Source of the DNA: Pyxidicoccus parkwaysis
Lineage (GTDB): Bacteria; Myxococcota; Myxococcia; Myxococcales; Myxococcaceae
DNA: 64,000 bases
Assembly: GCF_017301735.1 (NCBI RefSeq)
Contig: NZ_CP071090.1
Coordinates: 1,054,001-1,118,000, forward strand
Direction of reading: 5' to 3'
This document shows, piece by piece, positions 48,515-55,118 of this stretch. Under the pieces are notes generated by a model. That model was given only the letters and a program-made list of their open reading frames with translations. It was not told the DNA's origin and ran no database searches. How positions within the stretch are numbered: position 1 is the first letter of the stretch; each line of letters opens with the position of its first letter. Position numbers and translations under genes: made by a program.

Positions 48515-49108
48515 CTACCAGGTGACGACGTAGGTGCAGCTCTTGCCGCCCTTGAGCCGGCAGCCCTGGTGCATGTCGTGGGTGAGGGTGGCCTGGGGCT
48601 GGAAGCGCTGGGCCATGCCCTTGATGAGTCCCTGGTCGAAGCGGCACGGATACGGGTTGTCGCAGACCATGCGGATTTCGTTCTTCCCGTCCACCGGCTC
48701 GCTCCGGTAGTGGCCAATGCCCTCCAGCATCTCGCCCGTCACCAGGTTGAACATCGGCTGCCCGTTCTTCCGGTGGTTCATGTGGAAGGCGATGTCGATG
48801 GACGCGAGCGCTGAATAGATGTCCTGGATGTTGGAGGGGAACACGGCGTTCTGGGGGATGAAGGAACCCACCTTCTCCAGCCCGCGCGCGCCCAGCAGCA
48901 TGTCGATCTTCTTGTACGTGTACAGGTAGTTGTCGACCGGGTACCAGGCGGTCGGGTCGAGGGTGAGCGCGCCGTTGGCATCGCGCGTCTGCACGTTCAT
49001 CACCTTCATCAGCTCGTTGACGAGGACGGAGAACGACTTGACGGCCTCGAGGATGGCGGTGGCGCTCGAGCCGCTGACGGTGTACTCGCGGAAGGATGTA
49101 TCAGCCAT
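48515..49108 (-). CDS. Heme/V4R-like sensor-type protein, paralogue 1
   Basis: A 197-aa sister of the preceding gene. Landmarks are AILEAVKSFSVLVNELMKVM, GARGLEKVGSFIPQNAVFPS, YSALASIDIAFHMNHRKNGQ, VDGKNEIRMVCDNPYPCRF and the end CRLKGGKSCTYVVTW. The hydrophilic middle with HMNHR and the two C-terminal Cys pairs are identical in position to the paralogue, so the shared fold is functional. No membrane segment or signal. GGAG lies before the ATG. It lies 23 bases after the STAS gene, and the order STAS - paralogue 1 - paralogue 2 suggests a complex. Confidence 0.7.
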   Translation of the reverse strand: MADTSFREYTVSGSSATAILEAVKSFSVLVNELMKVMNVQTRDANGALTLDPTAWYPVDNYLYTYKKIDMLLGARGLEKVGSFIPQNAVFPSNIQDIYSALASIDIAFHMNHRKNGQPMFNLVTGEMLEGIGHYRSEPVDGKNEIRMVCDNPYPCRFDQGLIKGMAQRFQPQATLTHDMHQGCRLKGGKSCTYVVTW

Positions 49109-49131
49109 GATGTGTCTCCAGGGCGGGGCGT

Positions 49132-49833
49132 TCAGGACCGCTTGCCGTTGCCCGAGTCGAAGGCGCGCGCGGACGCGTGGTTGCGCAGGTACTGCATGCA
49201 CTCCTGGATGCCGTCGCGCAGCGTGGCCAGCGTCTTCACGCCGCGCAGCTCCACGCCAATCTGGGTCAGCGTCTGGGCGATGAAGGGGCTGATGCCGGTG
49301 ATGACGCAGTGGGTGCCGAGCAGGCGCGCGGCGGCCACCATCTTCACGAAGTGATTGGCCGTCGCGGTGTCCACCACCTCCACGCCGGTGATGTCGATGA
49401 TGGCGCACTTGGCCTTGCCCTGGGAGATGCGGTGCAACAGCCGCTCCGTCATCTCCACCGAGCGCTGCGTGTCCATGACGCCGACGATGGGCAGCGTCAG
49501 GATGTTGTCCCACAGCTCGATGATGGGCGTGGACAGGTCCCGGATGGCCAGCCGCTGCTGCTCGATGGTGGCCAGCTTCTCCTCCAGCTCGGCGCGCGCG
49601 GACTCGAGCTTCTTGATGGACTGCTCGTTCTCCTTCACCGACGCGTGGAGCTGCCGGGCGAAGAGGTTGATGGTCTCCTCGAACGAGGAGAACTCATCGT
49701 CCCCGCCCACGTGGATGAGGTGCTGGGACGGGTCGAACTCGCCCAGGGAAATCATCGCCAGCACGTCGCGGATGCGCTCCAGGCGCTCCAGGCTGACGGG
49801 GACGATGGGGGACTCCGGGTGTGGCTGGGACAT
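49132..49833 (-). CDS. RsbR-like STAS-domain protein
   Basis: A 233-aa protein. The N-terminal 110 residues are helical with a HAMP/coil-like segment (FSSFEETINLFARQLHASVK, RAELEEKLATIEQQRLAIRD). The rest is a STAS domain (TPIIELWDNILTLPIVGVMD, TERLLHRISQGKAKCAIIDI, VVDTATANHFVKMVAAARLL) with the TGVEVVDTATANHF segment typical of RsbR paralogues, where the Thr residues are phosphorylated by RsbT-type kinases in stressosomes. No RsbS, RsbT or sigma factor is next to it. It leads the operon with the two Cys-motif paralogues, which may be its sensor partners. Confidence 0.88.
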   Translation of the reverse strand: MSQPHPESPIVPVSLERLERIRDVLAMISLGEFDPSQHLIHVGGDDEFSSFEETINLFARQLHASVKENEQSIKKLESARAELEEKLATIEQQRLAIRDLSTPIIELWDNILTLPIVGVMDTQRSVEMTERLLHRISQGKAKCAIIDITGVEVVDTATANHFVKMVAAARLLGTHCVITGISPFIAQTLTQIGVELRGVKTLATLRDGIQECMQYLRNHASARAFDSGNGKRS

Positions 49834-50219
49834 TGCGGTGGGAGAAGACCCGGGGGATGTGGGGGGCGCGCTGTCCGGGCCAAGGCCGCGAAATGTTATG
49901 CGTTAAGCAATTAACGATATCAAGGGGGTGGAGGCCGACCCCTCGGACGGCGGCGCCAGGGATTGCTGGCTGAGATATTTAAACAAGAGATGAATGCAAC
50001 AACGGGCTCCCCCAGGCGAAGGGCAATCCGGGTTGCACGGCTCTTGATAAGGGATTGAGCAGTCAGCCGCCCGCATGTGGCCGCTCCCGCCGTACTTCGT
50101 GGCGCACTGCGTTGTGAGAAAGCAGGCAGGCAGCCGCCCCGGAGCATCTTCCCTTGGGAGGCATGAAGCAGGGACACTGCGCCTCCACCGCGAAGCGTTC
50201 CAGAGGAGGGACTGCGGCC
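49834..50219. other. 386-bp divergent interval with a palindrome
   Basis: Lies between the STAS operon and the E2-like gene and must hold both promoters. GTTAA-GCAA-TTAAC (49902-49915) is a perfect 5-bp inverted repeat and belongs to a string, AAATGTTATGCGTT, that nearly recurs upstream of the histidine kinase gene (16882-16895). The middle is relatively A/T-rich. No gene is supported. Confidence 0.4.
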
Positions 50220-51083
50220 ATGGCGCACCTGGAGTTGATACCGAAGCGTGACCTGTCGAGCTTCCGCAAGCTGGCCATCGGAAGCTGGAAGACGGCGTAC
50301 GACCCCACCGTCTACGGCACGCTGACGGTGCGCATGGACAAGGCGATGGCGTACATCGAGGCGTTCCGCCAGCGCACGGGCGTGCGCCTGACGGTGACGC
50401 ACCTGGTGGCCAAGGCGATGGGCGAGGCCCTGCGCCGCTGCCCCGACGCGAACGCCATCCTGCGCTTCAACAAAATCTACCTGCGCAAGCAGGTGACGCT
50501 CTCCACGCTGGTGGTGCAGACGGACGGCGGGAAGGTGGACCTCACCTCGGCGCGCATCGAGGACGCGGACAAGAAGAGCCTGAAGGAGATTGCCGCGGAC
50601 CTGGAGGAGGCGGTGCGCCGCGTCCGCGAGCGCCGCGACGTGGCGCTGGAGAAGGGCAAGGGGACCATCCAGAAGATTCCCTACCTCTTCCTCAACACCT
50701 TCACGTGGCTGTTGTCCTTCTTCATGTACACGCTGAACCTGGACCTGAGCGGGCTCGGCATGCCGAAGGACGCGTTCGGCTCGGCCATCATCACCAACGT
50801 GGGCTCGCTGGGGTTGGACACGGCGTACGTGCCGCTGGCGCCGTACACCCGCGTGCCCATCTTCGTCGCGCCCGGCGCGGTGAAGGAGGTGCCGGTGGTG
50901 GAGGACGGCAAAATCGTCCCGGGCAAGGTGATGAACATCAACGCCACCTTCGACCACCGCTTCATCGACGGCTTCCACGCCGGCGTGCTCGCCAACACCC
51001 TGCGCGAGATGCTGGAGAACCCCTTCGAGAAGTTCGACGCGCTGCCCGAGGCCTCCGAGGCCCCCGTGTCCGCCGTGGGGTAG
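50220..51083 (+). CDS. Stand-alone 2-oxo-acid dehydrogenase acyltransferase catalytic domain
   Basis: A 287-aa protein equivalent to the C-terminal catalytic core of E2 components. It starts RDLSSFRKLAIGSWKTAY, has MDKAMAYIEAFRQRTGVRLT and VTHLVAKAMGEALRRCPDAN, and keeps the catalytic signature FDHRFIDGFHAGVLANTL with His246 and Asp250. The lipoyl and peripheral-subunit-binding domains are absent and no E1 or E3 genes are near. A hydrophobic insert (PYLFLNTFTWLLSFFMYTL) is not usual for E2 and could dock to membrane. It may transfer acyl groups from a CoA ester, like chloramphenicol acetyltransferase, which shares the fold. GAGGAGGG lies before the ATG. Confidence 0.8.
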   Translation: MAHLELIPKRDLSSFRKLAIGSWKTAYDPTVYGTLTVRMDKAMAYIEAFRQRTGVRLTVTHLVAKAMGEALRRCPDANAILRFNKIYLRKQVTLSTLVVQTDGGKVDLTSARIEDADKKSLKEIAADLEEAVRRVRERRDVALEKGKGTIQKIPYLFLNTFTWLLSFFMYTLNLDLSGLGMPKDAFGSAIITNVGSLGLDTAYVPLAPYTRVPIFVAPGAVKEVPVVEDGKIVPGKVMNINATFDHRFIDGFHAGVLANTLREMLENPFEKFDALPEASEAPVSAVG

Positions 51084-51182
51084 GCGGGCAGGCAGACGTG
51101 GCGGACGCCTTCAGCATTTCGCAAGGTGTCTGACGTGGAATCCCCGCCGTGGCCCTGACTGTGGGGGCAGGAGAGGATTCAC

Positions 51183-51989
51183 ATGCACGAGCATGACCAC
51201 GAGCACGACGATGGCGGTCTGGCGCAGGACCTGAAGCTCCTGCGCGCATCCATGGAGCGCAGGGCGCTGCTGCGCTTCGCCCTGGGGGCGAGCCTGCTGC
51301 CCCTCATCGGCTGCGGCGGCGCCGACACCTCGGGAGACGGGACGACGGGGGACGGCACCTGCTCGCGGATTCCGACGGAGACCGCGGGCCCGTACCCGGG
51401 TGACGGCTCCAACGGGCCCAACGTCCTCACGGAGACGGGCATCGTCCGGAGCGACATCCGCACCAGCGTGGGCAGCGCCTCGGGGACGGCGGCGGGCATT
51501 CCGCTCACCGTGACGCTGACGCTGGTCAACGCGTCCGGGACGTGCGAGCCGCTGCAGGGCTACGCCATCTACCTCTGGCACTGCGACCGCGAGGGCCGCT
51601 ACTCGCTCTACTCGTCCGGGGTGACGAGCCAGAACTACCTGCGCGGCGTGCAGGAGACGGATGCCAACGGGCAGGTGACGTTCACCACCATCTTCCCGGC
51701 CTGCTACTCGGGCCGCTGGCCGCACATCCACTTCGAAATCTACCCGGCGCTCGCGTCCGCGACGAAGGCGGGGAACAAGATTGCAACGTCGCAGCTCGCG
51801 CTGCCCAAGGCCTCGTGTGACGAGGTGTACGCCACCACGGGCTACTCGGCGAGCGTCAGCAACCTGAAGCAGGTGAGCCTGTCCAGCGACAACGTCTTCA
51901 GCGACGGCGCTGACACGCAATTGGCCACCGTCACGGGCAACACGACGGACGGCTACGTGGCGAAGTTGAACGTGCCCATTGCCGTGTAG
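51183..51989 (+). CDS. Secreted intradiol-dioxygenase-like lipoprotein
   Basis: A 268-aa protein with a His/Asp-rich N-terminus (MHEHDHEHDDGG), a twin-Arg-less hydrophobic signal (LRFALGASLLPLIGCGG) and an intradiol ring-cleavage-like domain. Core elements are CEPLQGYAIYLWHCDREGRY (beta-barrel and Tyr ligand), NYLRGVQETDANGQVTF, and GRWPHIHFEI carrying the His pair, equivalent to the non-haem Fe(III) ligands of protocatechuate and catechol dioxygenases. Members exported in this way are often called protocatechuate-dioxygenase-like and are of uncertain substrate. The ATG follows GGAG within the leader. It follows the E2-like gene by 99 bases. Confidence 0.85.
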   Translation: MHEHDHEHDDGGLAQDLKLLRASMERRALLRFALGASLLPLIGCGGADTSGDGTTGDGTCSRIPTETAGPYPGDGSNGPNVLTETGIVRSDIRTSVGSASGTAAGIPLTVTLTLVNASGTCEPLQGYAIYLWHCDREGRYSLYSSGVTSQNYLRGVQETDANGQVTFTTIFPACYSGRWPHIHFEIYPALASATKAGNKIATSQLALPKASCDEVYATTGYSASVSNLKQVSLSSDNVFSDGADTQLATVTGNTTDGYVAKLNVPIAV

Positions 51990-52053
51990 GTGACGCGGGC
52001 CGCGTCGCTGGCCATCCGCTCCCGCCGTGCGCAGGTTCACGGCGGGAGGCCCC

Positions 52054-52545
52054 ATGAAACTCGAAGGTTCCTGTCACTGCCGCGGCGTGCGCTTCAGCGT
52101 GGAGACGCAGCACCCGCAGCCGTTCATGCGCTGCTACTGCTCGGTGTGCCGCAAGACGCAGGGCGGAGGGGGCTACGCCATCAACCTGTCCGGGGACGCG
52201 GGCTCGCTGAAGGTGCGCGGCAAGCAGCACCTCAAGGTGTACCGCGCGCGCATCAAGAACCCGGAGGACGCGAAGGCCCACCGGAGCACGGGCCAGCGGA
52301 ATTTCTGCGGACGGTGCGGCTCGGCGCTGTGGCTGTATGACCCGACGTGGCCGGAGCTCATCCACCCGTTCGCCTCCGCCATCGACACGCCGCTGCCGGT
52401 GCCGCCGGAGCGCGTGCACATCATGCTGGAGTTCAAGCCCGACTGGATTCCCGTGCATGCCGAAAAGGGGGACAAGAAGTTCAAGCGCTACCCGAAGGAG
52501 TCCATCGCCGCGTGGCACCAGCGCCACGGGCTGGAAGCGGACTGA
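52054..52545 (+). CDS. GFA-family zinc protein
   Basis: A 163-aa protein of the glutathione-dependent formaldehyde-activating enzyme family. Zinc ligands are visible: Cys7 and Cys9 (GSCHCRG), Cys27, Cys29 and Cys32 (RCYCSVCRK) and the pair Cys85 and Cys88 in FCGRCGSALW. The ending WHQRHGLE is family-like. True Gfa activity on S-hydroxymethylglutathione is doubtful across this large family; a zinc-binding reductase or adaptor is the safer reading. GGAGG precedes the ATG. Confidence 0.9.
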   Translation: MKLEGSCHCRGVRFSVETQHPQPFMRCYCSVCRKTQGGGGYAINLSGDAGSLKVRGKQHLKVYRARIKNPEDAKAHRSTGQRNFCGRCGSALWLYDPTWPELIHPFASAIDTPLPVPPERVHIMLEFKPDWIPVHAEKGDKKFKRYPKESIAAWHQRHGLEAD

Positions 52546-52690
52546 GCAAGCAGGCGGCAGGGCCGTGGGATTTCAAGGGGTTGGCAGTGCCGAAATGGAC
52601 GGGAAAATCCGTGTCGATTTCTTCGGTGCTCGTTCGACGCATGGATAGAAGGCGGGGCACACCCGCAGCGAATCCAGAGGAGCGACGACG

Positions 52691-53116
52691 ATGCGATTCA
52701 TGGTCATCATGTACCCCGGTCCCGCCGCAGAGACGGGCGTTCTCCCCGACGAGAAGCTTCTGGCGGAGATGGGGAAGTTCAACGAGGAGATGGTGAAGGC
52801 CGGGGTGCTGCTCGCGGGTGAGGGGCTCCACCCCACCTCGAAGGGCGCGCGCATCCGCTTCCCCAAGGGCGGCAAGCCCGTGGTCAGCGACGGCCCCTTC
52901 GCGGAGGCGAAGGAAATCGTCGGTGGCTTCTGGATGATTCAGGTGAAGAACCGGGAAGAGGCCATCGAGTGGATGAGGCGCTGCCCCGCCTCGGGCGGCG
53001 AGATGATTGAGCTCCGCCAGGTGTTCGAGTCGGAGGAGTTCGCTCCGAGCGACCCGACGGGCGAGCTGCGCGCGCAGGAGCAGCGCCTGCGTGAGCAGGT
53101 GGCCGCGAAGAAGTAA
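52691..53116 (+). CDS. YciI/DGPF-domain protein
   Basis: A 141-aa protein with the YCII-related signature: MRFMVIMYPGPAAETG at the start, EMVKAGVLLAGEGLHPTSKG, and VVSDGPFAEAKEIVGGFWMI with the DGPFAE box. Such proteins are small ferredoxin-fold dimers, usually encoded beside ECF sigma factors in actinobacteria and myxobacteria; no sigma factor is present here. The C-terminal 30 residues are a charged helix (RAQEQRLREQVAAKK). GAGGAG lies before the ATG. A 13-bp inverted repeat starts 25 bases downstream. Confidence 0.9.
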   Translation: MRFMVIMYPGPAAETGVLPDEKLLAEMGKFNEEMVKAGVLLAGEGLHPTSKGARIRFPKGGKPVVSDGPFAEAKEIVGGFWMIQVKNREEAIEWMRRCPASGGEMIELRQVFESEEFAPSDPTGELRAQEQRLREQVAAKK

Positions 53117-53459
53117 CCGTCAAAGCCAGACATTCAAGTTCGTCGTCACATGTCTCATGAGTCCGGACATGTGACGACCCGTGACGTAGGGAGGGCCCGC
53201 GAATGCGAGTGCCCTCCTGGATCATTTTGTATTGTTCATTCCGTCCCTGCGGCGGGCCCCCACGCGAGGGCCGCCCAGAGGGGAATTTGCGTCGAGCACG
53301 TGGGTGGAACGCGGGATGCAGCCCGTGTTTCACGGCCGTGTCGCGCGTGTGTCCTGGCAGGGCTGAATTCGTGTCGGATTGGGTCGCCCCAGCAAGGCGT
53401 GTCAGACCCATGTTGCATGTGTTTGCGCGCAGCACAGACAGAAGGCGAAAGCGCGAACC
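53117..53459. other. 343-bp leader region of the lipid-synthase operon
   Basis: No gene is supported. It contains the 13-bp inverted repeat described separately and an A/T-richer patch (53220-53250). The operon promoter should lie here. A GAAGG lies 15 bases before the first start codon. Confidence 0.5.
53142..53178. promoter_or_regulatory. Perfect 13-bp inverted repeat upstream of the lipid-synthase operon
   Basis: GTCGTCACATGTC and GACATGTGACGAC are exact complements separated by 11 bases (TCATGAGTCCG). Arms this long fit a dimeric repressor site. It also follows the YciI gene by 25 bases and could act as a terminator, but no T-run follows, so an operator is favoured. Confidence 0.5.
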
Positions 53460-55097
53460 ATGTCCCCAAATCCATCTCAGCAGAGCGCCGCATTTGCGGC
53501 CAACGTCCTCGACCGTGTTCGCCAGTGCGCGGCGGCCGTCACGCGGTATCCCCTCGACATCCTCACGGCGGAGGCCCTGCTCGAGGATGAGCTCGGCATC
53601 GACTCGGTGAAGCTCGCCGAGATTGCCGCCGTGGTGGGGCGGGAGTTCCATATTCCGGCGGAGCGACTGCCAAAGGGAGGAATGGCGCGGACGCTCGGCG
53701 CCATGGCGGAGGTGGTGGCGCGGTTGCTCGCGGAGGCGGCCCCGGCGAGGGCCGTAGCGCCGGGCGTCACGTCCGCGACGGCTGCGCCAGTCGTGGCCAC
53801 CGCGAGCGCTTCGGCTCCGCTCGCGCCCATGTCGGTCGTGAGCCCTACGGCTCCGCCCCTGTCCGCGTCCATCACGAGCCCTGCTCCTCTGCATGCGTCC
53901 GTACCCGTTATGAGCCCTACAGCTCCGCTCGCGCCCATCGCGGGAGACCTGGAGGCGCGCGTGCGGGCGGTGTTCGCACGGGTGACTCGCTACCCCGAGG
54001 AATTGCTGACGCCGGACGCGGACCTGGAGGACGAGCTCGGCATCGACTCCGTGAAGCAGGCCGAGGTGCTGGCCGTGCTCGCGAAGGAACTGGGCCTGGC
54101 GAAGGGCCCGACTCCGTCGCAGCGACTGCGGACCATCTCCGCCATCTGCGAGGCCGCCCGCGCTGTGCAGGGGGCCACGCCCGTGGTCGCTCCTCCGGTG
54201 GCTGCCGCATCGGCACCTGTCGCGCCGAGGCCCGAGCTTCCCTTCGCGGGGAAGATTGCCCTCGTCACGGGCTCGGGGAAGGGCATCGGCAAGGTCATCG
54301 CCACGCGGCTCGCGCGTGCGGGGGCGACGGTGGTGGTGAACTCGTTCCACTCGCGCGAGGAGGGCGAACGGACCGCGCGGGAAATCGTGGAGGCGGGGGG
54401 CAAGGCACTGCACCTGTGGAGCTCGGTGGCGCAGGAGGAGCACCTGGAGCGGATGTTCGCGACCATCGCGGACCAGCTCGGTGGGCTCGACTTCCTGGTG
54501 TGCAACGCGTCCAACGGGCTCATCGGGCCGTTCGACCGGATTACGCCGCGTGACTGGGACAAGGCGTTCCGGACCTGCATCACCGGCACCTACGAGTGCG
54601 CGATGCGGGCGCGGCCGCTGATGGCGAAGCGGGGCGGCGGCAGCATCGTCACGATGTCCACGTCGATGTCGCAGCGCTACATGCACGACCTGGGCTGCCA
54701 GGGCGTGGTGAAGGCGGGCGTCGAGTCACTCACGCGCTACCTGGCGGCGGAGCTGGCTCCCGAGGGCATCCGCACCAACTGCGTCTCCGCGGGGCCGGTG
54801 CACGGCGAGCTGCTCGGGATGTTCCCCGACGCGGCGGGGCGGGTGGCGCGCTGGGAGTCCGCCACGCCCGGCGGACAGTTGTGCACGGCGGACGACGTCG
54901 CCGATGTGACGGAGCTCCTGCTCGGGTCGAAGACGCAGCGGGTGAACGGGGCCATCTGGGTGGTGGACGGTGGGCTCTCTGGAACCGTGGACGGGCTCTT
55001 GCCGCACCCGTCCGCGAAGCCGGCGCAGGTGAATGGCGCGGGCCGCGGTCACACGAATGGTCATGACGTGCGGGCGCTCCTCGCCCTCGACGCCTGA
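53460..55097 (+). CDS. Tandem ACP - short-chain reductase (ER-like) fusion
   Basis: A 545-aa protein. Two acyl-carrier domains come first, with pantetheine serines in ELGIDSVKLAE (Ser49) and ELGIDSVKQAE (Ser197), joined by a Pro/Ala/Thr-rich linker. Residues about 263-510 are a Rossmann reductase (GKIALVTGSGKGIGKVIATR, LDFLVCNASNGLIG) whose active-site stretch, SMSQRYMHDLGCQGVVKAGV, resembles FabL/FabI enoyl reductases. The Lys is present, but the expected catalytic Tyr seven residues before it is Leu, and the one four before it is Gln. It supplies tethered intermediates to the megasynthase encoded next, 21 bases downstream. Whether the reductase is active is open. Confidence 0.85.
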   Translation: MSPNPSQQSAAFAANVLDRVRQCAAAVTRYPLDILTAEALLEDELGIDSVKLAEIAAVVGREFHIPAERLPKGGMARTLGAMAEVVARLLAEAAPARAVAPGVTSATAAPVVATASASAPLAPMSVVSPTAPPLSASITSPAPLHASVPVMSPTAPLAPIAGDLEARVRAVFARVTRYPEELLTPDADLEDELGIDSVKQAEVLAVLAKELGLAKGPTPSQRLRTISAICEAARAVQGATPVVAPPVAAASAPVAPRPELPFAGKIALVTGSGKGIGKVIATRLARAGATVVVNSFHSREEGERTAREIVEAGGKALHLWSSVAQEEHLERMFATIADQLGGLDFLVCNASNGLIGPFDRITPRDWDKAFRTCITGTYECAMRARPLMAKRGGGSIVTMSTSMSQRYMHDLGCQGVVKAGVESLTRYLAAELAPEGIRTNCVSAGPVHGELLGMFPDAAGRVARWESATPGGQLCTADDVADVTELLLGSKTQRVNGAIWVVDGGLSGTVDGLLPHPSAKPAQVNGAGRGHTNGHDVRALLALDA

Positions 55098-55118
55098 GTC
55101 TTCCAAGGGAGCCCTGCC

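Noticed and set aside
50220..51083. Pyruvate dehydrogenase E2
   Set aside because: No lipoyl domain, no binding domain and no E1 or E3 genes nearby.
53142..53178. Intrinsic terminator of the YciI gene
   Set aside because: Long spacer and no T-run make an operator more likely, though termination is not excluded.
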